From an uncultured Collinsella sp. (GTDB lineage: Bacteria; Actinomycetota; Coriobacteriia; Coriobacteriales; Coriobacteriaceae): a DNA stretch of 26,680 nucleotides. The translations under genes were made by a program, and so were the position numbers. Shown in pieces: positions 1 to 7,004 of the stretch (positions are counted from its first letter, which is position 1; each line of letters starts with the position of its first letter). Location: NCBI GenBank assembly GCA_900549135.1, contig URNI01000015.1, positions 1 to 26,680 on the forward strand. Direction: 5' to 3'. The notes beneath the pieces were generated by a model. That model was not told the origin of the DNA. It searched no databases and saw nothing but the letters and a program-made list of their open reading frames with translations.

Positions 1-1339
1 GCTCGGCGACCTTCATGGCCGCGAGCTCCTCGCGCGAAAGCGTGGGCTCGGTGGGGGCGGCGTTGCGCTCCTTGTTGCGCTGCTTGCGGTCGCGCTGACG
101 GCTGCGGCGGTCGTTGTTGCGATCGTCCTTGCGGTCGTTGCGCTCGTCGTTGCGCTTGTGCTGACGGCGGCCAGGACGGACACCCGCTTCGGCCTCGGCG
201 CCCCCGTCAGCCGCGGCTGCGGGCGCATCGGTGCCGGACGGGGCCTCGCCCTCTGCCTTGGCATCGGCGTTGGCATGGGCGCCGGGATCGGCGTCGCCCT
301 GCTGCTCGGCAACCTTGGCCCTTGCGGACTTCTTGCGCGTACGCTTGGGCTTCTCAGTTGCCGGCTGATCGGCGCTCTCGGCCTCGGAAGCGGCATCGGC
401 GGTTGCCTCCGAGGACTTATCGTCGACGGACTTGGCCTCGGCGTCGGCCTTGGCCTTCGCCTTCGTCGAGCGCTTTGCCGCGGTGCGACGGCTACGGCCG
501 GGGCGGACATCGGCGGACTCGGCATCGACAGATGCGGGAGCCTCGGTGGACGGAACGTCCTGGACCGGGGCGTCGGCCGTAGCCGTGGGCTCGGCCGTCA
601 CCGCTGCGCTCTGAGCAGCAGCTGCTGCGGCAGCGGCTTTCTCGGCCTCAACAAACGCCTTGGGCTTGCGGCCGCGACGATGCGGGCGCAGAGCCGGATC
701 AACGGCGGGAACCTCGCTGGCCCCAGCGGGCACGACGGGCTCAGCGGAGGAAGCGTCCTCCCCTGCCACAGAACGAGCCGGAGCTTCAACGACCTCAGGA
801 GTCGGCTGCTCGACGGGCTGCTGCGACTTGGCTGCCGTACGGCGACGTGTGCGCAGTGCCGGCTTCTCGGCCGACTGCTCGGCAACAGGAGCCTCGGGGA
901 CGCCCGGTGCAGCAAGCTCAGTCAATGCCGCAACCTCACGCTCGGCAGCGCGACGGCGGGCACGCACAACCTGGGCCTCGCTGATCTGTGCCAGTGCACG
1001 GGCCTGCGCGACCTCATCGGAAATCGGCTCCGAGGAGTCAGCTGCAACGGTGCGCTTGACGCGCGTCGTGCGCGTGGTACGGCGCTTGGGCTTGGTGACC
1101 TCCTCGCCGTCAGCAGCAGACTTGGCCGTGCGGCGCGTACGCTTGGGCTTTGCCGGAGCAGCCTCCTCACCAGTTGCAGGCACGGCCTTCTCAGCCGCTG
1201 AAGGCGTAGGCGTCGAAGCAGCCTTAGGCGTCTCAGGAGCCGAGGCTTGCGCGGGCGCCGCGACCTGGTCCAACGCAACCGGTGCAGCGGGAGCGGCTTG
1301 CGTCGTCGTTATTTCGTTTTCTTGCTGTTGATCAGACAC
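1..1339 (-). CDS. rho: Transcription termination factor Rho, N-terminal part (runs off left edge)
   Basis: Reading leftward from a GTG at 1339-1337, one frame stays open for 446 codons to the window edge. An in-frame TGA lies 12 nt upstream, and the first in-frame ATG is near the left edge, so GTG is the best start; no strong SD is visible. Almost all of the visible protein is low-complexity: Ala/Glu/Pro-rich stretches alternate with about seven basic patches (for example KPKRTRR, LRTRRRTAAKS, RPGRSRRTAAKRS) and end in an Arg/Asn/Asp-rich run near residues 395-425. The last residues, LSREELAAMKVAE, match the opening helix of the Rho N-terminal domain. Rho is the hexameric RNA helicase that terminates transcription; actinobacterial Rho often carries a long disordered RNA-binding arm before that domain. 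The helicase core is outside the window, so identity rests on this motif and the arm. Another protein with a SAP/Rho_N-like start is the main alternative. Confidence 0.75.
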   Translation of the reverse strand, partial: MSDQQQENEITTTQAAPAAPVALDQVAAPAQASAPETPKAASTPTPSAAEKAVPATGEEAAPAKPKRTRRTAKSAADGEEVTKPKRRTTRTTRVKRTVAADSSEPISDEVAQARALAQISEAQVVRARRRAAEREVAALTELAAPGVPEAPVAEQSAEKPALRTRRRTAAKSQQPVEQPTPEVVEAPARSVAGEDASSAEPVVPAGASEVPAVDPALRPHRRGRKPKAFVEAEKAAAAAAAAQSAAVTAEPTATADAPVQDVPSTEAPASVDAESADVRPGRSRRTAAKRSTKAKAKADAEAKSVDDKSSEATADAASEAESADQPATEKPKRTRKKSARAKVAEQQGDADPGAHANADAKAEGEAPSGTDAPAAAADGGAEAEAGVRPGRRQHKRNDERNDRKDDRNNDRRSRQRDRKQRNKERNAAPTEPTLSREELAAMKVAE

Positions 1340-1511
1340 AGTGTTTGCTCAACTTTCTTTTCAAGCCCTGTGATCACATGCTCCCTGCATAAACCTTCAG
1401 GGCGGCTAAACAGTCTAGTTCCGTTCAAAACGACGGACATCATTGATCTGTATCGAGATGATTGCGTCATATACGCAGCGTTAGTGTAACACAACCGCCG
1501 CCACCTGCAAC

Positions 1512-1566
1512 TTAGTCATTGGGAACGCTCTTAAACGACTAGTCAAAAGGGACACTCTTCCCCTAA
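1512..1566. repeat. GGGAC-type hairpin repeat, family C, copy 1
   Basis: The stretch TTAGTCATTGGGAACG...TTAAACGACTAGTC is nearly the same as the sequence at 21141-21171, where CTAGTC and GACTAG form the arms. A GGGACACTCTTCCCC tail follows. This copy looks partly decayed relative to the one at 21141. Confidence 0.65.
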
Positions 1567-1666
1567 GACGCCTTCAAATGGTGCGACTAGGGAGCAAATC
1601 CATGGCGTCGGGATTCGCCGCGCCACGAAACGCGTCTATCTACTACGCTTACCCCCAGACCCCTGA

Positions 1667-1720
1667 CCATACCCTGTTTTTTCAAAAACAGCGAGTCCGC
1701 TACCTGCGGTTTTAATATCG
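1667..1720. repeat. Family I dispersed repeat, copy 1
   Basis: Shares CCATACCCTG, TTTTCAA, AAACA and TACCTGCGGTTTTAAT, in the same order and spacing, with 1885-1939. The ACCTGCGGTTTTA core recurs at 23046-23058. Function unknown. Confidence 0.6.
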
Positions 1721-1810
1721 TACTTTTCGGCATGGTTCGGGATATGCGTCCAAACGTAGGAGATGGACCCAATTCGTGGCGGACGGTATCCCACCACCTC
1801 TCCTCGAGAC

Positions 1811-1838
1811 AAAATGATCCGTTTTCCTCCGTCCCCAA
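1811..1838. repeat. Partial family E repeat (GGGACGGAGG type)
   Basis: AATGATCCGTTTTCCTCCGT followed by CCCCAA matches the right arm of the complete inverted pair at 16687-16776. Only one arm is present here, so this is a remnant or single unit. Confidence 0.65.
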
Positions 1839-1884
1839 TTTCCAAAACTATGCCGGATTACGGGGCCCGAATGATGCAAGCCAG

Positions 1885-1939
1885 CCATACCCTGCATTTT
1901 CAAGAAACAATAAGCCGTCTACCTGCAGTTTTAATTTCG
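1885..1939. repeat. Family I dispersed repeat, copy 2
   Basis: Direct repeat of 1667-1720, about 70-75% identical by eye: CCATACCCTG, TTTTCAAGAAACA, then TACCTGCAGTTTTAAT. Confidence 0.6.
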
Positions 1940-2040
1940 CTATTGGCGCCATGGTCACCAGTTGGCGATTTAGCCCCGTAAACCGGCATAGTTGCGTTTT
2001 TGTAGCATTTTCCAACACGCCAAAAAGCCCCGCCAAACGC

Positions 2041-2073
2041 AAAAAGCCCGACCTCCGCATGGAGATCGGGCTT
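2041..2073 (-). terminator. Intrinsic terminator of argS
   Basis: On the minus strand, AAGCCCGA-t-CTCC, loop atgc, GGAG-g-TCGGGCTT, then TTT. The stem is 12 bp plus a central mismatch and lies about 47 nt beyond the argS stop. Confidence 0.85.
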
Positions 2074-2119
2074 ATAGGGCTCAGCAAAGCCGAACCTTCA
2101 CGGTCAAACGACCCGTAGA

Positions 2120-3973
2120 TTACATCTGCTCGGGAGCGGAGACACCAACGAGGGTGAGCACCAGGGCGAGCGTCACGCGGACGGCGTCGCAAGCGGCCAG
2201 ACGGGCGCGCGAAAGCTCGGGGTCGACGGGACGGCCCTCGCTCGGCAGAACCTGGCAGGCAGCGTAGAAGCTGTGGAAGTCGCCGGCGAGTTCCTCGGCA
2301 AAGTGCGTCAGACGGAACGGGGCGCGGTCGCGAGCGCAGCTGGCGATGAGGTCGGTGAGCTCGTTGAGCTTGCGCGAAAGGGCGAGCTCGGTCGGGTCGG
2401 TCAGCAGCGAGTAATCGACGTTCTCACCGATGGCCTTGGCGGCGACGGCCTTCATGCCCATCTCGTCAGCCTGCTCGGGCGTAACGTCAGCGGCACGGCG
2501 CAGGATGGAGCACACGCGGGCGTGAGCGTACTGCACGTAGTACACCGGGTTGGAGTTGTCACGCTTCTTGACGGCCTCGATATCGAAGTCGACCATCTGG
2601 TTGGAGCTCTTGGAGATGAGCGTGTAACGGGCAGCGTCGGAGCCGACCTCGTCAACAAGCTCCTGCAGGGTCACCATGGTGCCCTTGCGCTTGGACATAC
2701 GGACGGGCTTGCCGTTGCGCAGCAGGTTGACGAGCTGGCCCAGCAGAACCTCAAACTTGCCGGGGTAACCCAAGGCATCGCAGACGCAGCGGACGCGCTC
2801 GATGTAGCCGTGGTGGTCGGCGCCCCAGATGTCGATGACGTGGTCGACGCGCTGGAACTTATCCCAGTGATAGGCAACGTCGGAGGCGAAGTAGGTGTAC
2901 TCGCCATCGGACTTGATCAGAACGCGGTCCTTGTCATCGCCCAGGTCGGTGGAGCGGAACCACAGGGCGCCGTCCTTGGTGTAGAGATAGCCCATCTTAT
3001 CGAGCTTCTCAAAAGCGCGGTCGACGGCGGAGGTGCCGGCGGTCTCGCCCTCGGTGTCCTTCACATACAGCGAGCGCTCGGAGAACCAACGATCGAAGTC
3101 GCAGTTAACGGCATGGCAAAGGTCGCGCATGTTGTCGACCATCTTTACATAGCCGCGCTCGCGGAAGCTCTCCATACGCTCCTGCGGATCGGCGTTGACC
3201 CACTTATCGCCGTCGGTGCGCCAGAACTCGGCGGCCTCGTCGATGATGTAGTCGCCGCCGTAGGAGTCCTTGCCCAGGGTCTCGGCAAAGTTGTCCTGAT
3301 ACGGATGGGTCTCGGGATGCTCGTCGTTCTCGTCGGCAACAAAGGCGTCGCGGTCGGCGATCAGCAGCTTGTGAGCCTCGTCGATATCCACGCCCTGCTT
3401 GGCGATGATGTCGGCAAGCTGCATATAGCGCGTGCTGATGGAGTTGCCGAAGGTGTTCATCTGAGAGCCGTGGTCGTTGATGTAGAACTCACGCTGGATG
3501 TCGTAACCGGCGTGATCCATAACGCGGCAGAGCGAGTCGCCCAGCGCGGCCCAGCGGCCGTGGCCGATGTGCATGGGGCCGACGGGGTTGGCGGAAACGA
3601 ACTCGACCTGGGTCTTCAGGCCACCACCGACGTTGGACTTAGCGAAGTCCATACCCTTCTCGCGAGCCTCGCCAAAGATGGCATTCTTGACGGCAACCGA
3701 GAGGTAGAAGTTGATGAAGCCGGGGCCTGCGATCTCGACCTTCTCGATCGCGGGGTCCTCGGGCATATGGGCAACGATGGCCTCGGCGATCTTGCGCGGG
3801 GCGCAGTGGGCCAGCTTGGCGGACTTCAGGGCCATGGTAGAGGTCCACTCGCCATGAGAAGTGTCAGCCGGTCGCTCGATAGCGCAATCGTCAAGTTCAA
3901 ATGCGGAAAGGTCGCCGGCCTCCTGGGCCGCAGCAAGCGCAGCGCTTACCAGCTCTTCAATCTTCTCGGGCAT
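2120..3973 (-). CDS. argS: Arginyl-tRNA synthetase
   Basis: A 617-residue class Ia synthetase that charges tRNA-Arg with arginine using ATP in the cytoplasm. The HIGH signature is intact as HIGH at residues 135-138 within ANPVGPMHIGHGRW, and the second ATP-binding signature is RMSKRKG at residues 425-431. An N-terminal additive domain of about 115 residues (MPEKIEELVSAAL...) precedes the catalytic core, and the C-terminal anticodon-binding helical domain (PFRLTHFAEELAGDFHSFY) is present. Full length is normal for the family. The start at 3973 is chosen because AAGGAGGATCT sits directly before that ATG; an upstream extension of 30 codons lacks an SD. It is monocistronic, with its own terminator at 2041-2073. 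The upstream gap it shares with the divergent carD-like gene carries TGCATAA motifs. Confidence 0.97.
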   Translation of the reverse strand: MPEKIEELVSAALAAAQEAGDLSAFELDDCAIERPADTSHGEWTSTMALKSAKLAHCAPRKIAEAIVAHMPEDPAIEKVEIAGPGFINFYLSVAVKNAIFGEAREKGMDFAKSNVGGGLKTQVEFVSANPVGPMHIGHGRWAALGDSLCRVMDHAGYDIQREFYINDHGSQMNTFGNSISTRYMQLADIIAKQGVDIDEAHKLLIADRDAFVADENDEHPETHPYQDNFAETLGKDSYGGDYIIDEAAEFWRTDGDKWVNADPQERMESFRERGYVKMVDNMRDLCHAVNCDFDRWFSERSLYVKDTEGETAGTSAVDRAFEKLDKMGYLYTKDGALWFRSTDLGDDKDRVLIKSDGEYTYFASDVAYHWDKFQRVDHVIDIWGADHHGYIERVRCVCDALGYPGKFEVLLGQLVNLLRNGKPVRMSKRKGTMVTLQELVDEVGSDAARYTLISKSSNQMVDFDIEAVKKRDNSNPVYYVQYAHARVCSILRRAADVTPEQADEMGMKAVAAKAIGENVDYSLLTDPTELALSRKLNELTDLIASCARDRAPFRLTHFAEELAGDFHSFYAACQVLPSEGRPVDPELSRARLAACDAVRVTLALVLTLVGVSAPEQM

Positions 3974-4315
3974 AGATCCTCCTTGTGTTAAAGCCCCCGA
4001 GCTCTTGGTCACTCGTAGGGCAAAAGCCAGAGTTTGTAGCACTCTATCACAAGCGACGGGCACTGTCGCAGGGTAAAGCTAATAGATATTGCATATGCAC
4101 AAAAATGACTACAGCTTGTATGGAGTCACTCAAAGATGCCGGTCTGCCTGCAGATTATGCAGGCGTTGAAAATGCATAAAGGTGTGAATGAGCTGCGTCT
4201 GTTATCGAATACTCTTACCTATCAGAGTTGTGTGCTTTTCCTGCATAAAGTACGGGTTTGCGCACGTCAGCGTGTTATTCTAGACATACGTAAATTCGTA
4301 TAAGTTGGAGGTAGC
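3974..4315. other. Divergent regulatory region between argS and the carD-like gene
   Basis: No gene. It holds CCTGCATAA in both orientations (TTATGCAGG at 4155-4163, CCTGCATAA at 4240-4248), a further TGCATAA at 4173-4179, TTGCATATGCA at 4089-4099, and the 7-bp hairpin GCCTGCA-GATTA-TGCAGGC at 4147-4165. These look like operator half-sites between two divergent promoters. The cognate regulator is not identifiable from the sequence. Confidence 0.4.
4258..4286 (+). promoter_or_regulatory. Candidate promoter of the carD-like gene
   Basis: TTGCGC (4258-4263), 17-nt spacer, TAGACA (4281-4286); the start codon is 30 nt downstream. The overlapping TATTCT at 4276 is an alternative -10. ATACG/CGTAT arms at 4287-4302 flank the likely start site. 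By-eye match only. Confidence 0.35.
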
Positions 4316-4801
4316 ATGTTCTCAATCGGTCAACACGTCATTCATCCGGGTCAGGGAGTCTGCACCGTCGTCGGTTTTAGGGACGACACGCCGCAGCCCA
4401 TGTTGTTGCTCGAGACCAAGCAGGGACATGCGCAGACGATTCTCATGTACCCCGTGGCGCAGGCCGACCGTCTGCATGCCGCCATCTCCCAGCAAGATGC
4501 CGAGCACCTGCTGAGCCACTACGATGAGCTGGAGTGCGACACCTTTACCGAGCGCAATAGCTCGCTCGAGGAGACGCACTTTAAGCAGCAGCTCAAGCTG
4601 GGCGCGCCCGAGACGGTCCGCGTGGCAAAAACCATGATGCACCGTATTCGCCAGGCCGAGGAAGCAGATAAAAAGCCCAGCTCTTATTACATGCGCGTGC
4701 TCAAGGAAGCCAAGCGCCGCTCCATCGAGGAGTTCGCCGTGGCCCTGGGCGTCACCGAAGAGGCCGCCGAAGCCCGTCTAGCCCAAGCCGCCCTCAACTA
4801 A
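4316..4801 (+). CDS. CarD-like transcriptional regulator
   Basis: A 161-residue protein opening with MFSIGQHVIHPGQGVCTVVGF, the typical beginning of the CarD/CdnL/TRCF RNA-polymerase-interacting domain. The C-terminal half (from about residue 85) is helical and basic (KTMMHRIRQAEEADKKPSSYY, LKEAKRRSIEEFAVALG), as in CarD family proteins that bind the beta lobe of RNA polymerase and stabilise the open promoter complex at the -10 region. It is about the length of mycobacterial CarD. The start is supported by GGAGGT 5 nt before the ATG. It is divergent from argS and converges on the HD-domain gene, with a GGGAC hairpin filling the 33-bp gap. Whether it is the essential general CarD or a paralogue cannot be told from one locus. 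Confidence 0.88.
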   Translation: MFSIGQHVIHPGQGVCTVVGFRDDTPQPMLLLETKQGHAQTILMYPVAQADRLHAAISQQDAEHLLSHYDELECDTFTERNSSLEETHFKQQLKLGAPETVRVAKTMMHRIRQAEEADKKPSSYYMRVLKEAKRRSIEEFAVALGVTEEAAEARLAQAALN

Positions 4802-4836
4802 CCTGCCAACAAGGGACAGGTTTATTTTGGCAGGTT
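4800..4836. repeat. GGGAC-type hairpin, family A, copy 1, at two convergent stop codons
   Basis: AACCTGCCAA (4800-4809) pairs with TTGGCAGGTT (4827-4836), around a loop containing GGGACAGGTTTATT. It overlaps the last bases of the carD-like gene and the stop codon of the HD gene, so it is the whole intergenic gap. It could act as a two-way terminator, but there is no clear T-tract after the stem. Confidence 0.75.
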
Positions 4837-5434
4837 AGGCCTGGAAGGTGTCGCGATCGGGCGCGAAGGATTGCATGGCCGCGATGGTACGGTCGAAGAG
4901 CTCGGGGAGCTCCCAACCCAGCATCTCGGCGCCCTGCGAAATCACGTCGCGCGAGCAGCCGGCGGCAAAGCGTTTGTCCTTGAACTTCTTCTTGAGCGAC
5001 TTGGTCGTAAAGTCCATAACGCTCTTGCTCGGGCGCATGATGACGGCAGCGCCGATCAGGCCGGTGAGCTCGTCGCAGGCAAACAGGATCTTTTCCATCT
5101 GCAGCTCGGGCTTGGGAAGCGAGGTGTTGAAATCGGACGTGTGCGTCTGAATAGCGCGAATGAGTTCGGGGGAGGCACCCTCGCCCTCGAGGATCTCGGC
5201 CGCATAGATGGTATGGTTTACGGGGTCGTCCTCATGCTCCTCCCAATCCAGGTCGTGCAGCAGACCGACGATGCCCCAAAACTCCTCGTTCTCGGGGTCG
5301 AACTCGCGCGCAAAATAGCGCATGGTGCCCTCGACCGTTTCGCCGTGGGTAATGTGGAACGGGTCCTTGTTGTGCTTGTTGAGCAATTCGAACGCACGGT
5401 CGCGGGTGATTCCGGCGGAAAGCGTCTGGGACAT
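4835..5434 (-). CDS. HD-superfamily metal-dependent hydrolase
   Basis: A 199-residue protein with an HD-domain pattern: H30 in HITHGETV, H60-D61 in GLLHDLDWE, H74 in DPVNHTIYA and a further His in AIQTHTSDF, which would bind one or two metal ions. The family hydrolyses phosphate esters such as nucleotides; the substrate here is unknown. The start at 5434 is set by GGAGGT 7 nt upstream of ATG; a longer frame upstream lacks an SD. Its 3' end meets the carD-like gene. Family A hairpins in opposite orientation flank the gene at 4800-4836 and 5569-5607. Confidence 0.8.
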   Translation of the reverse strand: MSQTLSAGITRDRAFELLNKHNKDPFHITHGETVEGTMRYFAREFDPENEEFWGIVGLLHDLDWEEHEDDPVNHTIYAAEILEGEGASPELIRAIQTHTSDFNTSLPKPELQMEKILFACDELTGLIGAAVIMRPSKSVMDFTTKSLKKKFKDKRFAAGCSRDVISQGAEMLGWELPELFDRTIAAMQSFAPDRDTFQA

Positions 5435-5527
5435 GGCAATACCTCCAGGTGAGTCGGTGCTAAGACACGGTGTCACTATCGTATATCGCCGCGGCTCAAG
5501 CCGAAAGGCAGAAAAGGCATGCGGAGG

Positions 5528-5555
5528 AAAAAGCCGGGCGAACGCGTCGCCCGGC
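5528..5555 (-). terminator. Intrinsic terminator of proA
   Basis: On the minus strand GCCGGGCGA, loop cgcgt, TCGCCCGGC, then TTTTT. A perfect 9-bp GC-rich stem about 50 nt past the proA stop. Confidence 0.88.
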
Positions 5556-5568
5556 AAAACCGCAGATA

Positions 5569-5607
5569 AAACCTGCCAAAATAAACCTGTCCCTTTTTGG
5601 TAGGTTT
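5569..5607. repeat. GGGAC-type hairpin, family A, copy 2, at the proA stop codon
   Basis: AAACCTGCCAAA (5569-5580) pairs with TTTGGTAGGTTT (5596-5607) with one G-T pair. On the minus strand the loop carries GGGACAGGTTTAT, the same as copy 1 but in opposite orientation. The proA stop codon (5606-5608) lies in its outer edge. Confidence 0.75.
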
Positions 5608-6892
5608 AGGGGCGAACCTGGCCGGTGCCGCGGAGCTTGTATTTGTAGGTGGTGAGGGCCTCGGCGGCAAAGGGGCCACGGGCGTGGAGTTTTTGGGTCG
5701 AGATGCCGATCTCGGCACCCAGGCCAAACTCGCCGCCGTCAGTGAAGCGAGTGCTGGCGTTGGAGTACACGGCCGAGGCATCGACAGCATCGAGGAAGCG
5801 CTCGCAAGCATCCGTATCCTCGGCAACGATGGCCTCGGAGTGCATCGTGCCGTAGCGGTTGATGTGTGCGATGGCCTCGTCCTCGTTTGCCACGACCTTC
5901 ACGCTCATCTCGAGCGCCAGGTACTCGCGACCCCAGTCCTCCTCAGTCGCGGCGACGTAGTCATCGCCCTCCACAAGCCCGGCATCGGCGCATGCGGCGC
6001 AGGTTGCCTCGTCGCCGTGAATCAGCACGCCGTGGTCATGCAGCACGGTCACGACCGCGGGCAAAAACGCATCGGCCACAGCACGGTCGACCAGCAGCGA
6101 CTCGGCGGCATTGCACACGCCTACGCGCTGGGTCTTGGCATTAACGATAATGTTGAGCGCCTTATCAAAGTCGGCGGATTCATGCACGTAGATGTGGCAG
6201 TTGCCCGTGCCCGTCTCGATCACCGGCACAAGCGACTCGCGCACGCAGCGCTGGATCAGGCCTGCACCTCCGCGCGGAATGAGTACGTCGACAATACCGC
6301 GGAGCTTCATGAGCTCGCCGGTGGCCTCGCGGTCGGTGGACTCGATCATCGACACGGCCTCGCGCGGGAAGCCCTTGGCCTCGAGCGCATCGGCCAGCAG
6401 CTCGGCGATCATGGCACACGAGTGATAGGCCAGCGAGCCGCCGCGTAGAATGCAGGCGTTGCCGGTACGGATGCAGATGCCTGCGGCGTCGGCCGTCACG
6501 TTGGGGCGCGCCTCGTAGACCATGGCGACCAGGCCCAACGGCACGCTCACGCGGGTCAGGTCCACACCGCTCGCAAGCACGCGGTGGTCGAGCACGCGGC
6601 CGACGGGATCGGGCAGCTCGGCGAGCTTCTCCAAACCGGCGGCCATGCCCTCGACGCGCTCAGGCGTCAGCAGCAGACGGTCGAGCAGACCGGCCGAAGT
6701 GCCCGCATCGCGCGCGGCGGACATATCGAGCTCGTTGGCGGCGACGATGGAGTCGACACCGTTGCGCAGTGCTGCGGCCATGGCGCGCACGGCCTCCTGG
6801 CGCTGCTCATCGCTCGCCGTGGCAAGCGAGGCCGACGCTGCCTTGGCGGCAACGGCAAGATCGTGGACATACGTGGCTATATCGACCGACAT
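5606..6892 (-). CDS. proA: Gamma-glutamyl phosphate reductase
   Basis: A 428-residue aldehyde-dehydrogenase-fold enzyme that reduces gamma-glutamyl phosphate to glutamate-5-semialdehyde with NADPH, the second step of proline synthesis. The catalytic Cys260 is in QRVGVCNAAESLL. Other family stretches are VPLGLVAMVYEARPNVTADA, CILRGGSLAYHS, VIETGTGNCHIYV and the C-terminal GLGAEIGISTQKLHARGP. Length is normal for ProA. AGGAG is about 13 nt before the ATG. Its partner proB lies 1.6 kb away on the same strand, but a divergent peptidase gene separates them, so they are not one simple operon. Confidence 0.97.
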   Translation of the reverse strand: MSVDIATYVHDLAVAAKAASASLATASDEQRQEAVRAMAAALRNGVDSIVAANELDMSAARDAGTSAGLLDRLLLTPERVEGMAAGLEKLAELPDPVGRVLDHRVLASGVDLTRVSVPLGLVAMVYEARPNVTADAAGICIRTGNACILRGGSLAYHSCAMIAELLADALEAKGFPREAVSMIESTDREATGELMKLRGIVDVLIPRGGAGLIQRCVRESLVPVIETGTGNCHIYVHESADFDKALNIIVNAKTQRVGVCNAAESLLVDRAVADAFLPAVVTVLHDHGVLIHGDEATCAACADAGLVEGDDYVAATEEDWGREYLALEMSVKVVANEDEAIAHINRYGTMHSEAIVAEDTDACERFLDAVDASAVYSNASTRFTDGGEFGLGAEIGISTQKLHARGPFAAEALTTYKYKLRGTGQVRP

Positions 6893-6935
6893 GGGCGGCC
6901 CTTTCTCCTAGAAGTTTGCAACCATGGTAGCCGAT

Positions 6936-6966
6936 TTGCGCATGGCCTCGCCCGCGGCGGTAGAAT
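6936..6966 (+). promoter_or_regulatory. Candidate promoter of the S33 peptidase gene
   Basis: TTGCGC (6936-6941) and a good -10, TAGAAT (6961-6966), with a wide 19-nt spacer; the ATG is 38 nt downstream. Spacing makes it weak or dependent on another factor. Confidence 0.35.
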
Positions 6967-7004
6967 TGGTCAACCCGAAACACCGCAACGAACGGAAGAC
7001 TCAC

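Larger units (their letters stand above)
1340..2040. other. Repeat-rich intergenic region between rho and argS
   Basis: No convincing gene. Positions 1340-1500 are the rho leader and contain CCTGCATAA at 1384-1392 inside an imperfect CCCTG/CAGGG inverted repeat. The rest holds a hairpin repeat (1512-1566), two copies of a 55-bp repeat (1667-1720 and 1885-1939), a partial GGGAC-type repeat (1811-1838) and the argS terminator. Short open frames here are translations of the repeats. Confidence 0.6.

Noticed and set aside
158..1201. Plus-strand open frame opposite rho
   Set aside because: Gly/Leu/Arg-rich product is the antisense of the Ala/Arg/Lys-rich Rho arm. The minus frame has the Rho motif and runs uninterrupted for 446 codons.
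1587..1838. Minus-strand short open frame beginning MGTEENGSF
   Set aside because: It is the translation of a family E repeat followed by a family I repeat. The same MGTEENGS start arises from the repeat at 16687-16776.
2273..3991. Long plus-strand open frame opposite argS
   Set aside because: Antisense shadow of a clear argS with HIGH and KMSK motifs. High GC opens the opposite strand. No SD or domain.
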